Below, one piece after another: positions 47,393 to 55,996 of a stretch of DNA of 64,000 nt. The DNA is from Hoylesella saccharolytica JCM 17484. GTDB lineage: Bacteria > Bacteroidota > Bacteroidia > Bacteroidales > Bacteroidaceae. Location of the stretch: NCBI RefSeq assembly GCF_000614205.1, contig NZ_BAKN01000009.1, positions 20,654 to 84,653 of the forward strand, in the 5' to 3' direction. Both the position numbers and the translations under genes were made by a program. Numbering within the stretch: position 1 is the stretch's first letter; every line of letters begins with the position of its first letter. The notes under the pieces were generated by a model that saw only the letters and a program-made list of their open reading frames with translations, did not search any database and was not told where the DNA came from.

Positions 47393-49138
47393 CTACCTCT
47401 CATCTGTTATTTTAAAAATGGCAGAACTGATGCCTCCCATGGTAATATGCTGTTTGTTTTTCCGCATTTTACATGCAACCTTTCCCACTTGCGAAACAAC
47501 CCTACTGCTACCGGATGTGGAATCGATCGTAACTTCAACTTTTCTATCACCGGGATTTAAGGCTATAAGATAAGTTTCATTGTTTTTGGTGCGCTTATAA
47601 ACCATCGGATAAGGTTTGTTCACATCGCTCACAAGCTGCCAATCGCCTGTATTTCCCAAAGCTTCGGATGTCTGTCGCAAGGTAATCAGATGGCGTACAA
47701 AGTTCAATAACGAATGACTGTCTTTCTCTTGCACCTCAACCGTCAGCTTACCATTTTCCGTATCGATTGGCAAATACAATTGTTCGGGTCGACAAGTAGA
47801 AAATCCTGCTGTACTGCCAGCCGTCCATTGCATCGGCGTTCGTGTACCGGCGCGTTCATTACTGCCTTCCTTACTGGGCAAGCCCGACAGATATTTCATT
47901 CCGATTTCATCACCATAATAGATAAACGGCACACCCGGCATGGTAAGAAAGAAAGTCATAGCCACCTTTAATTGGTCGAATGTGTTACGCGTACCGATGT
48001 TGGGACGTTGAAAATCGTGATTGGCTGAAGGTAGTGCGATATAGCCTTCAGACTTCGTTCCATTATAGGCTTTCGAAAAATTCTCGGCAAACACCTTAAT
48101 ACTTCCTTTCCCCTGACGGTCGAAGTAACAACAGGTGTGATTGTCCCAACCACCCCATGGCGTTCCTTTCGCAAAGAACATGGGGATATAAGCTTTCACG
48201 CCAAAGTGTATCATAAAATCGATATTAAAACCAGCGGGAATAGCCTTGAGCGGGTCAGACCACTCAGAAATAAACACCGCTTCGGGATAATGGCGATCTT
48301 TCCATTCACGCATTTCTCTCCAAAGCTTTCTTACCTCTGTTCCGTCTTCATCATTTTTAACGAGCGATGAGGCCATATCTACCCGGAAGCCATCAACCCC
48401 TTTATCCAACCAGAATGCCATAATGTTGCGCAATTCGCGTCGAACGGCTTGCGGACCCGGTGCATCCGGACGCTGTTCCCATGGTCGGTTGGGATCGGGA
48501 TGAGCAAATCCGTAGTTCAATGCAGGCTGACATTCAAAGAAGTTTTTTTCGTAATACTTAGCACGTGGTGCATTTGCTTCGACATAACGACCACGTGCTC
48601 CGGTAAGCGTATTTTTCTCTTTCTTGCGCAGTTCGATATCTTCTTTGTCTTTCTCGGTTATCTCATTTGTCCAGATATAATAGTCGCTATATCGCAGATT
48701 GGCATCTGCCTGCTCAGATTCTTTAAACCAACGGCACTTGTCGCTGGTATGTCCTGCCACCAAATCAAGACAAACACGAATGCCTCGCTTATGCGCTTCG
48801 TTCAAAAACGTAACCAAATCGGTATTGGTTCCAAATCGGGGATCGAGCTGATAAAAGTCTATCACATCGTAGCCACCGTCATACCAGCCCGACATAAACA
48901 CAGGATTAAGCCATATGGCATTAAACCCTACAGACTTGATGTAGTCGAGTTTCGAGGTGATACCCGGTATATCACCGATACCATCGCCGTTACTATCCAT
49001 GTAAGACGAGGGATATATCTGATAGAATACGGCCTTCTTAAGCCATTCCGGACCGTTTTGTGCTAGCGCAAAGGCGGGCAACGACAAGCTAATCACTGTC
49101 GTTGCCACTACTTTGCACAAAGAATGATGAATGTTCAT
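47393..49138 (-). CDS. Exported GH13 alpha-glucosidase/alpha-amylase-type hydrolase
   Basis: 581 residues with a signal peptide ending ALAQ (residue 27). The GH13 barrel is complete: WLKKAVFYQIYPSSY, DSNGDGIGDIPGI, LDLVAGHTSDK (region II), FRVDMASS with nucleophile Asp254, VFISEWSDP with acid/base Glu292, and LPSANHDF with Asp375. The QIYPSSYMDSNGDGIGDIPG opening and GTRTPMQW are like GH13 oligo-1,6-glucosidase/alpha-glucosidase subfamilies rather than starch-liquefying amylases. It hydrolyses alpha-glucosidic side chains or oligosaccharides in the periplasm. It lies 39 bases downstream of the GH3 gene and upstream of the second SusC in the minus-strand locus. Confidence 0.92.
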   Translation of the reverse strand: MNIHHSLCKVVATTVISLSLPAFALAQNGPEWLKKAVFYQIYPSSYMDSNGDGIGDIPGITSKLDYIKSVGFNAIWLNPVFMSGWYDGGYDVIDFYQLDPRFGTNTDLVTFLNEAHKRGIRVCLDLVAGHTSDKCRWFKESEQADANLRYSDYYIWTNEITEKDKEDIELRKKEKNTLTGARGRYVEANAPRAKYYEKNFFECQPALNYGFAHPDPNRPWEQRPDAPGPQAVRRELRNIMAFWLDKGVDGFRVDMASSLVKNDEDGTEVRKLWREMREWKDRHYPEAVFISEWSDPLKAIPAGFNIDFMIHFGVKAYIPMFFAKGTPWGGWDNHTCCYFDRQGKGSIKVFAENFSKAYNGTKSEGYIALPSANHDFQRPNIGTRNTFDQLKVAMTFFLTMPGVPFIYYGDEIGMKYLSGLPSKEGSNERAGTRTPMQWTAGSTAGFSTCRPEQLYLPIDTENGKLTVEVQEKDSHSLLNFVRHLITLRQTSEALGNTGDWQLVSDVNKPYPMVYKRTKNNETYLIALNPGDRKVEVTIDSTSGSSRVVSQVGKVACKMRKNKQHITMGGISSAIFKITDER

Positions 49139-49177
49139 GCTATGCTTTTTTATCGTTCTTTGTCTGTTTTTTTATCC

Positions 49178-51346
49178 TCACAGCTTAAATTTCACCGCAC
49201 TACTGCTCACACCCAGTTCGTCAGAACGTTTGCAGGGAGCAGCGCCGGAGATTTTGATTTGATACTCGCCTTTCAACAGTTTCGAAGTACCATCTGCCTG
49301 TACAGTTTCCAAAAGTTCCATCGGAATTTGGAAATCTTTCGTCACCGTGATATGTGGATAAATCTTTACGCGCTTGAAACCGATAAGTGATTCGATGGGA
49401 GAAGTGTTCCCTGCGCCCGGTGTAGAAAGGTAAACCTGCACCACTTCATCAACAGGCATATCGCCATTGTTGGTTACATCTACATATACCGTCATCGGAG
49501 TAGTCTTCGTAGGCATCTTCGTTACAGCGGCATTGCTGTAAGTTACTTTGCTGTAAGACAAGCCGTAACCGAACGGATAGAGAATATTATCGGTCATATA
49601 TTTATAGGTGCGACCTTTCATCGAATAGTCATCAAACGCCGGAAGTCTGTCAGCTGATTCGGGGAAAGTTACGGGCAGACGACCGCTAAAGTTGGCATCA
49701 CCGAAAAGAAGATTAGCCAATGCCACACCACCTTCCTGTCCCGGATACCAAGCCATTACAACAGCATCGGCCAGTTCGGTTATTTCTTTCACGTCAATGG
49801 GACTTCCTCCTGTCAATACCACCACCAGTTTATTGGTTCTATCTTTGCTTACCTCACGCAGATACTCCATCTGCGAGTCGGGCAGACGCAGGTTTACACG
49901 GTCGCCACGCTCTGCAGAGGCAATGGCATCTCCCTCTTCTCCTTCGGTGTTTCCACTGTTTCCCATAATAAGAATACTTACTTCCGCACCACGAGATTCA
50001 GATACACTCCAGTTTACATCATTGAGATTTTTAAACACCTGCATAAATCCCTGCTTGTAATTGACGCTCGTTCCGTTGCTCACTTTTCCCACAATACCTT
50101 CCAAGTAAGTGCTATAGCGATTGGAAAGTCCGAAATAATTACCCATCAGGTAATAAGCATCTGTTGCACCGGGACCTGTTACAAAGAGGGTACGAATATC
50201 TTTAGCAATGGGCAGCACACCGTTGTTTTTAAGCAACACCATACTTTCTTCGGCAGCTTGCTCGGCTATTTTACGATTAGCCTCACTGCCAATAACACTC
50301 TCGGGAAATTCGTTATACGGACAAGCAGCATCGGGTTGTAAGATGCCTAACTTTAATCTGGTCATCATCAACGGCAACAAAGCCTTATCCAAATCTTTCT
50401 CGGTGATGAGCTTTTGTTGAATGGCATCCTTCATTGTACGCATCGAGTTACCGCACTCTAAGTTTAATCCGGCCTTGATGGCAAAAGCTACCGCCTCTGC
50501 TTCGCTCTTTACCAGCTTGTGCCCTTCGTACATATCGGTAACAGCTCCACAATCAGACACTACATGACCTTTAAAACCCCAATCCTTACGAAGTATGTCG
50601 GTAAGCAGGTATTTACTACCCGAGCAACTCTCACCGTACAGACGTTGATAAGCTCCCATAATACTTTCTACCTTACCTTTTTGTACCAACATTTTGAAAG
50701 CAGGCAGATAAGTTTCGTATAAATCGCGTTTCGTAGGTTCTACATTGGCGGTATGACGGGTACGTTCAGGACCCGAATGCACAGCAAAATGTTTTCCACA
50801 GGCAGCTGCTTTCAGGTAAAAGGGGTCATCACCCTGCATTCCTTTAACAAAAGCAGTACCTAAAGTACCGGTCAAGAAGGGGTCTTCGCCATAGGTTTCC
50901 ATACCTCTTCCCCATCGCGGATCACGAAAAATATTGACATTAGGAGCCCAAAATGTAAGGCCGGCATACATCGAATAGTTTTTCTGCCGCTGTGCTACAA
51001 TAAACTTAGCACGCCCTTCTGTGGCGATAGCATCGCCTATCTGATGTACGATTTTAGGGTCGAATGTTGCCCCGAGATTGATGGGTTGCGGAAAAACTGT
51101 TGCTCTTCCGTCGCGCCCCACTCCATGCAAAGCTTCGTTCAACCAGTAGTAAGGTTTAATACCCAAGCGGTCAATACCCTTGGCATCTTGTGTTAACTGA
51201 CTAATTTTTTCATCCAACGTCAGTTGTGAAATAATGCTCTTGGCCTTCTGCACCATCTCTTTTTCTTTCGCACTTTGCGCATGAGCGTTAACAAAAGAAA
51301 AGCATACAAGCGATGCAAAGACTGTTGTCTTGATAATTGTCTTCAT
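49178..51346 (-). CDS. Glycoside hydrolase family 3 (beta-glucosidase/xylosidase type)
   Basis: 722 residues with a signal peptide ending VNAHAQ (residue 24). GH3 motifs: YYWLNEALHGVGRDGRATVF, WAPNVNIFRDPRWGRGMETY, GEDPFLTGTLGTAFVKGMQG, AACGKHFAVHSGPERTRH, and nucleophile Asp265 in GHVVSDCGAVTDMYEGHK. The C-terminal domains contain VLLKNNGVLPIAKD, LPVTFPESADRLPAFDDYSM and a fibronectin-like end (VYVDVTNNGDMPVDEVVQV). The WGRGMETYGEDP and KHFAVHSGPE patterns resemble xylan 1,4-beta-xylosidase/alpha-arabinofuranosidase-like GH3 enzymes more than the 35-kb GH3 does. It follows GH127 after a 260-base gap holding the 22-bp array, and precedes GH13. Confidence 0.92.
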   Translation of the reverse strand: MKTIIKTTVFASLVCFSFVNAHAQSAKEKEMVQKAKSIISQLTLDEKISQLTQDAKGIDRLGIKPYYWLNEALHGVGRDGRATVFPQPINLGATFDPKIVHQIGDAIATEGRAKFIVAQRQKNYSMYAGLTFWAPNVNIFRDPRWGRGMETYGEDPFLTGTLGTAFVKGMQGDDPFYLKAAACGKHFAVHSGPERTRHTANVEPTKRDLYETYLPAFKMLVQKGKVESIMGAYQRLYGESCSGSKYLLTDILRKDWGFKGHVVSDCGAVTDMYEGHKLVKSEAEAVAFAIKAGLNLECGNSMRTMKDAIQQKLITEKDLDKALLPLMMTRLKLGILQPDAACPYNEFPESVIGSEANRKIAEQAAEESMVLLKNNGVLPIAKDIRTLFVTGPGATDAYYLMGNYFGLSNRYSTYLEGIVGKVSNGTSVNYKQGFMQVFKNLNDVNWSVSESRGAEVSILIMGNSGNTEGEEGDAIASAERGDRVNLRLPDSQMEYLREVSKDRTNKLVVVLTGGSPIDVKEITELADAVVMAWYPGQEGGVALANLLFGDANFSGRLPVTFPESADRLPAFDDYSMKGRTYKYMTDNILYPFGYGLSYSKVTYSNAAVTKMPTKTTPMTVYVDVTNNGDMPVDEVVQVYLSTPGAGNTSPIESLIGFKRVKIYPHITVTKDFQIPMELLETVQADGTSKLLKGEYQIKISGAAPCKRSDELGVSSSAVKFKL

Positions 51347-51606
51347 ATATTTATTGTTTTTATTTTTATATTCGGTTTAAACTTGAATGTCGAAAAAATT
51401 GCTTTCGCTTATTTTCGAGTTGTGCTTTTTAAAGAGCGGCCCAACCTTTGGCAAATCCTTATTTTAAAGGTGTTTTGAAATGGACTTGCAAAAGCATAGG
51501 TTTTAGGTTGCAAAAGCATAGCTTTTACCTTCTAAAAGCATAGGTTTCAGCCTCCAAAAGCATAGCTTTTAGAACCTAAAACCTATGCTTTTGCAAAACC
51601 GGCTAT
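51347..51606. other. Intergenic region between GH127 and GH3 holding array B
   Basis: 260 bases inside an otherwise tightly packed locus. The half near GH3 (51347-51485) shows no motif I recognise. The half near GH127 (51486-51596) is the 22-bp phased array. No ORF. Confidence 0.7.
51486..51596. repeat. Array B: five palindromic 15-mers at exactly 22-bp spacing, closed by 24-bp inverted repeats
   Basis: Units start at 51490, 51512, 51534, 51556 and 51578: AAAAGCATAGGTTTT, AAAAGCATAGCTTTT, AAAAGCATAGGTTTC, AAAAGCATAGCTTTT and AAAACCTATGCTTTT. The spacers are 7 bases and differ. The last unit is the exact reverse complement of the first. With its flanks, TTGCAAAAGCATAGG plus TTTTAGGTT (51486-51509) pairs perfectly over 24 bp with 51573-51596. 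The array starts 10 bases after the GH127 stop. Unit sequence and step match array A at 27443. Confidence 0.88.
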
Positions 51607-53496
51607 TTATGGCTGCTTCCCACGAGGGTTATAAAGCTGAGGCATCCACACTTTAAAGAAGGGATAAGAAGACGTTGCATTGCCCGCCGAAGCATAGTCG
51701 CAAAGTTCTACATCAATAGGTTCGGGGTCTTCTTCTTTATAAGATTCGGGGTAAAACTGGGCCTTGAACGCCATCCAGATGTTGGGGTCTTTGACTGTTA
51801 CAGGCGTTAGCTCAAGATGTCCGTTCTTATCCTCGGCAGGGGTAATAACGGCCTGCACGTCTGCGCCCGATAGCCGGGCATCGCGCGTCAGCACTACCGG
51901 TCCGCGTGTAATGGCCAGATATTGGGGGTTGGTACCCATAAAATGTAGTTGAGCCTGCATATCCATGGTCAGCTCAACACGGTCGCCGGCACTCCATTGA
52001 CGGTTTATCTGCAAATAGCTTCCACTGCGAACGGCCGACACTTCCTGCCCATTAACTGCCACCCGAGTGGTTTTACTCCAAGCAGGAATGCGCAACGAGA
52101 GGGTCATTTCTTCAGGCTGTTGCGCTTGAAAAACAATACGCATGGTTCCGGTTTTAGGATATTCGCCCTGTTGAACAAGGGTAACCGTTTTGTTTTTAGG
52201 ACTCTGAAGCGTGTAGGTTCCGGGTATATAGAGGTTCACAACCGCCCCTTCAGAGCTTTGCATCACAGCCGTTTGCGGAATAACAAACAGTCCGCGAGGT
52301 CCGCTTGCCGTACAACAGTTAAGCCCCATACCACATTGTTCCGAACCCGGCAAACGTTGACCGGATAGCGGAGTATATTTTGCCCAATCACTTCCATCAG
52401 GTCGCATAGCTCCTAAAAGTGCATTATACAGCGACTGCTCGATGGCATCGGCATACTTTGAATTTCCGGTTAACATCAGTAACTGTCGGCTTAGCTTAAT
52501 CCATGTGGCGGTAACACAGGTTTCCTGATAATGCTTGATGGGCATATATTGCACTTGTTTGCCACCAAACCACGACTCCATCGCCGAGCCGGAACCGGTA
52601 ATATTGATTTCCGTATCCATAATGCTCTGCCACGTTTTTTCAACGGCAGCTTTGTAACTTTCATTTCCCGTGAGTCGGTAAAGTTCGAGAAGCCCTTCAT
52701 AACAAGACATCATTTCGTAGGCCTTTTGCCCTTGCGCCCACTTATACCAATTGTCGTAATCGGGCTTGGGAAAACGTTCGCCCACCGGTACATCTGCTTT
52801 TGAGATGAGCTGCGGACCATCGGCGGTTTCCCATTCACGTACAATTTGCTGTGCAAAATCCAGGTACTTTTTATTTCCGGTATAGGCATACAGATAACAA
52901 ATGGGCTTTAATACCGACGAGGCAGCCATGCCATGATGGTTGCCCATACGCACAATACTTGCGTTACCGGCCTTTAATTCGGCCATTAAACAATCGGCTT
53001 CGCGACTTGCTGCAACAAGTGCTTTTTTGTCTTTGCTGATACCATAATAGTCCAACAAGCCCAAAATACAATATTTTCGCCCCCAGATGTCCCACTCTTG
53101 CAAATGGTGTTGGGGCGCATAATTACCGATATAACCTTTTTTATCTTGTGTGGCAACGAGCTTATCTACTGCCGTTTTCATGGTTTTCAGCAGTTGGTCG
53201 CTGGGCTGATAACGATAAGCCAAAACAGCCGAGTTCATCCATTTGCCCCAGAATTCGCTCTGCCAAAGGTGATCTTCCACCCGATTGGTGAAAGGTTCTA
53301 TCAGTTTATCAACGCTCTGAGCAAGAATGCGATGTTCGTAAGAGGCTGCCAATTTCTCGCCAACATAGCCCGAAAGCACCTCTGTTTTATCAGGAACTAA
53401 GAGGTCGTTTACTACCATTTTTACTCGTTGTTGGGCTGATAACAGCAAACAAAATGAACATACGGATACGCCCGTTAAAAGTCTTTTTACAATCAT
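51607..53496 (-). CDS. GH127/GH146-type beta-L-arabinofuranosidase
   Basis: 629 residues with a signal peptide (about 1-21). The alpha/alpha-barrel opening is typical: LAQSVDKLIEPFTNR, DHLWQSEFWGKWMNSAVLAY, and QDKKGYIGNYAPQHHLQEWD. The metal/cysteine active site of this clan is present: acid/base candidate Glu325 in KHYQETCVTATWIKLSRQLL, and the CC pair Cys394-Cys395 in GLNCCTASGPRGLF, where a zinc-bound cysteine is the nucleophile in characterised enzymes. The C-terminal beta domain (SLRIPAWSKTTRVAVNGQEV) is also typical. Members release terminal beta-L-arabinofuranose from plant glycans and glycoproteins. GH127 versus GH146 needs alignment. It has its own promoter and precedes array B. Confidence 0.85.
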   Translation of the reverse strand: MIVKRLLTGVSVCSFCLLLSAQQRVKMVVNDLLVPDKTEVLSGYVGEKLAASYEHRILAQSVDKLIEPFTNRVEDHLWQSEFWGKWMNSAVLAYRYQPSDQLLKTMKTAVDKLVATQDKKGYIGNYAPQHHLQEWDIWGRKYCILGLLDYYGISKDKKALVAASREADCLMAELKAGNASIVRMGNHHGMAASSVLKPICYLYAYTGNKKYLDFAQQIVREWETADGPQLISKADVPVGERFPKPDYDNWYKWAQGQKAYEMMSCYEGLLELYRLTGNESYKAAVEKTWQSIMDTEINITGSGSAMESWFGGKQVQYMPIKHYQETCVTATWIKLSRQLLMLTGNSKYADAIEQSLYNALLGAMRPDGSDWAKYTPLSGQRLPGSEQCGMGLNCCTASGPRGLFVIPQTAVMQSSEGAVVNLYIPGTYTLQSPKNKTVTLVQQGEYPKTGTMRIVFQAQQPEEMTLSLRIPAWSKTTRVAVNGQEVSAVRSGSYLQINRQWSAGDRVELTMDMQAQLHFMGTNPQYLAITRGPVVLTRDARLSGADVQAVITPAEDKNGHLELTPVTVKDPNIWMAFKAQFYPESYKEEDPEPIDVELCDYASAGNATSSYPFFKVWMPQLYNPRGKQP

Positions 53497-53568
53497 GTTT
53501 ATATCGGTTAGTGTATAACAAAAGTATCAAAGGAAGGTAAAAACACTGTTTAAAGTAAGATTGATATG

Positions 53569-53599
53569 CAAAAATAGCACATTATTATTACTTTCCAAA
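53569..53599 (-). promoter_or_regulatory. Promoter upstream of GH127
   Basis: On the minus strand TTTG (53599-53596), a 19-base spacer and TATTTTTG (53576-53569) match the consensus at ideal spacing. The GH127 start at 53496 is about 70 bases downstream. It gives the enzyme block an internal promoter independent of SusC/SusD. Confidence 0.65.
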
Positions 53600-53633
53600 C
53601 GTTGATTTTACCTTTCTTTGATAGAGAATGAAT

Positions 53634-54782
53634 TTAATGGGTTTGATTTTTCTTCAATCCTTCCTTAATAACTTTGGCCCGTTGGGTTTCGTAATTCACA
53701 GGACCCGGTGTGGGATCGTGCTTAAACCAAAAGGCATTCGTGCCTTCGGCATGTTCTAAACTCCACCCCGACCACTCGCGAAAAGCGTGATAACACCAAG
53801 AAAAATTATACTTCTCGAAGGTGTGAACAGCATCTCTTAACCAGGCAGTAGAGCATTCGATGGGTGCCCAAGCAATCGCACTGAACTCGCCAACAAGTAT
53901 AGGAACGTGATATTTTTGAGCAAAATCGGCCACCGGACGCAGGTCGTTTTCCATCATTGTGCGATCCCAGTGCTGCCCGTAATAATCGCCGGGATATTTG
54001 TTTTGAATAGCGGCTAAAGCCTGTTCACGCGACAAAGAGTCGGCGCCAAATATTTTTTCTACTCCCTGATGGGTAAAACCGAAAGGTTTGTAAAAATGCA
54101 CGCTGTAGATAACTCGCTTGTCTTTTAGTGGTTCGTAAGTTTTATATTCATCGTGGTTGAGCCCCGACTGGTAGACAATCCACACATCTTTATCAATGGC
54201 CCGCACAGCAGCTACAAGTTCAGGAGACATTTCCAACCATTGTTTGGGTGGGTGTTTCCAATCGATTTGAGGTTCGTTAAATAGATCGTAGCCCCATATT
54301 ACGTCATTGTATTTGGAACTTTTAAACTTCGTGGCAATCGCTTTCCACATCCGAATAAAGTTGGTTTTTAGTTCAGGGTTTTCCCAAAAGGCCTCTGTTC
54401 CTTGTTTTGTAGATGTAGGTGCCTTATCTCCATCCATCATGGGAGGTTCGTGCAGGTCTACAACAACTTTCAAACCGACCTGCCGAGCATCGTCGATTTT
54501 GGTTTGAACCAGCTTTAAATAATCGGGAAATGCTTCCCAGAAATTGCGTTTCCGCTTGATGGCGTAACTCAAAGGGTTAAGTTGCAGCCTTACAACATTG
54601 GCTCCCCAACTCTTGGCATCAACAAGGGTTTTCTTGTCAACAGACTCTGCTGTTTCTACCATAAAGCCACGAACAGTCTGCGGCTGTATATTATTGGATA
54701 CCTGTTTAGGCGACTTTGCATCAGCTGTTCCACCGCACATCACACACAAAAGCAGAAATAAATAAGGTATATAACGTTTCAT
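53634..54782 (-). CDS. Exported GH5 family glycoside hydrolase
   Basis: 382 residues with a signal peptide ending near TADAK (residue 23). A GH5 TIM barrel is seen: GFMVETAESVDKKTLVDAKS, WGANVVRLQLNPLSYA, VGLKVVVDLHEPP, acid/base Glu170 in GYDLFNEPQ, YSVHFYKPFGFTHQG, and nucleophile Glu299 in PILVGEFSAIAW. Family members include beta-glucanases, mannanases and beta-glucosidases. The compact single-domain form without a binding module fits an oligosaccharide-active enzyme in the periplasm or on the surface. It is flanked by a hairpin upstream and the GH127 promoter downstream, in the minus-strand locus. The subfamily is not assigned. Confidence 0.9.
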   Translation of the reverse strand: MKRYIPYLFLLLCVMCGGTADAKSPKQVSNNIQPQTVRGFMVETAESVDKKTLVDAKSWGANVVRLQLNPLSYAIKRKRNFWEAFPDYLKLVQTKIDDARQVGLKVVVDLHEPPMMDGDKAPTSTKQGTEAFWENPELKTNFIRMWKAIATKFKSSKYNDVIWGYDLFNEPQIDWKHPPKQWLEMSPELVAAVRAIDKDVWIVYQSGLNHDEYKTYEPLKDKRVIYSVHFYKPFGFTHQGVEKIFGADSLSREQALAAIQNKYPGDYYGQHWDRTMMENDLRPVADFAQKYHVPILVGEFSAIAWAPIECSTAWLRDAVHTFEKYNFSWCYHAFREWSGWSLEHAEGTNAFWFKHDPTPGPVNYETQRAKVIKEGLKKNQTH

Positions 54783-54827
54783 CAGTTGCTTACTTTACAT
54801 TTACAAAAACTTTGTAATCCTTTCTAT

Positions 54828-54875
54828 GGCAGATGAAAGATTGAGGTTCTAAAAACCACCATCTTTCAATCTGCC
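54828..54875 (-). terminator. Hairpin between metallophosphoesterase and GH5
   Basis: GGCAGATGAAAGATTGAGG (54828 onward) pairs with the segment ending ATCTTTCAATCTGCC at 54875, with one bulge and a few mismatches. It has no strong T run on the minus strand and may tune expression within the locus. Confidence 0.4.
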
Positions 54876-54931
54876 TATATAAAAAGTTGAAAAGAAATAT
54901 CGTACGCAGGTTTTTACACCTGCCAATCGTA

Positions 54932-55876
54932 TCAAAGTTTAGGCTTAACCAGCTCTAATCCTTCGATCGTATATTTAGTTTCAGGTTCTTTATACTTGTT
55001 ATAGAAAGGCGAATAGAGTTCTGCTACAACCGTACCTTTGTTCAAATCAAAGTTTAAGAGGCGCAGATAACCACCGCCGTTATCTTCGTTTTGATAGTTC
55101 TGTAAAATCTGATAGATTTTGTTATGATGAACACCCTCATCTACTCTAAAGGCTGTTTTCATAACATGACCGCTGATAACAAAACGGATATTGGGATGTA
55201 ATTTGAGGAAACGGTCGAACACGAACTGCGGACTAAAGTCGCCATAGCCGGCATTATTTTGAACAATTTCGCCTTTACCACTAAGGTGATAGTGTGTCAA
55301 CACAATGACATTGTATTCGTGAAAAGCCTTCACAACATCATTAGCCCAATTGATAGCGCCTTGACGAGGACAAAACTCTAACGTCAGAACAAGCCAATAA
55401 GTGTTTCCGGTTTTGAAAGTATAGTAGGCATTGTCGCTCTTTCCTGGTTCAAACCGTCCTCTTTGCGCAAGAAATCGAGAGGTTGGGAAGTAAGAATTGA
55501 ATTTAAATGTCTTTCTTAAATTCTGATTGGTGTTGCCGGGTGCAGCACTTCCATCATACTCGCCCACAGCCTCGGTATCATGGTTGCCTAATGTCAAAGC
55601 ATAAGGTAATCTGATTTTATCGAACTTCTCAAACTGCTGACTAGCCTTATCCCAATGGGTAAAGTTGTCAAAATTAGCCAAATCGCCTACACAAAGCACG
55701 ATAGGCATATTTAATTTTTCGCGGTTCTTAACAATCCAATCCACCTGACTCTCGAACATATCCATTCTTTCATCCACCTCGCTTTGCGGATCGGGGAATA
55801 CGGGGATTGTAAACTTTTGGGCATTTAAACCCAACGAAAAGAACACAAATAATAGTAATACATTTAAAGTTTTCAT
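54932..55876 (-). CDS. Exported calcineurin-like metallophosphoesterase
   Basis: 314 residues with a signal peptide ending GLNAQ (residue 20). Blocks: VFPDPQSEVD (DxQ in place of DxH), VLCVGDLANFDNF (GD), LTLGNHDTEAVG (GNHD), VIVLTHYHLSG (H) and FVISGHVMKTAF (GH). The Gln at the first metal site occurs in some active members of the superfamily. It is different in sequence from the 29-kb enzyme, yet it also sits next to a SusC/SusD pair. It is probably periplasmic and may remove phosphate from the imported glycan. It lies 120 bases after SusD, with a GAGGGGGCAT hairpin between. Confidence 0.86.
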   Translation of the reverse strand: MKTLNVLLLFVFFSLGLNAQKFTIPVFPDPQSEVDERMDMFESQVDWIVKNREKLNMPIVLCVGDLANFDNFTHWDKASQQFEKFDKIRLPYALTLGNHDTEAVGEYDGSAAPGNTNQNLRKTFKFNSYFPTSRFLAQRGRFEPGKSDNAYYTFKTGNTYWLVLTLEFCPRQGAINWANDVVKAFHEYNVIVLTHYHLSGKGEIVQNNAGYGDFSPQFVFDRFLKLHPNIRFVISGHVMKTAFRVDEGVHHNKIYQILQNYQNEDNGGGYLRLLNFDLNKGTVVAELYSPFYNKYKEPETKYTIEGLELVKPKL

Positions 55877-55922
55877 CTTTTTTTATTTATGAATTAATGA
55901 GTTGTCTATTCATTGAATGTAA

Positions 55923-55967
55923 GAGGGGGCATCAGCAAAGACCTTATGGAGCTTCTAATGCCCCCTC
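55923..55967 (-). terminator. Hairpin between SusD and metallophosphoesterase
   Basis: GAGGGGGCAT (55923-55932) pairs perfectly with ATGCCCCCTC (55958-55967), with inner AGC/GCT pairs. Its place right after SusCD is typical for hairpins that set the SusCD-to-enzyme ratio in Bacteroidetes loci. Confidence 0.55.
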
Positions 55968-55996
55968 ATTATGTTTTTCAAAAGATTTTTCAAAAA

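Noticed and set aside
27443..51596. The 22-bp arrays as CRISPR arrays
   Set aside because: Repeats are 15 bases, spacers only 7, units diverge within an array, and no cas gene is nearby.
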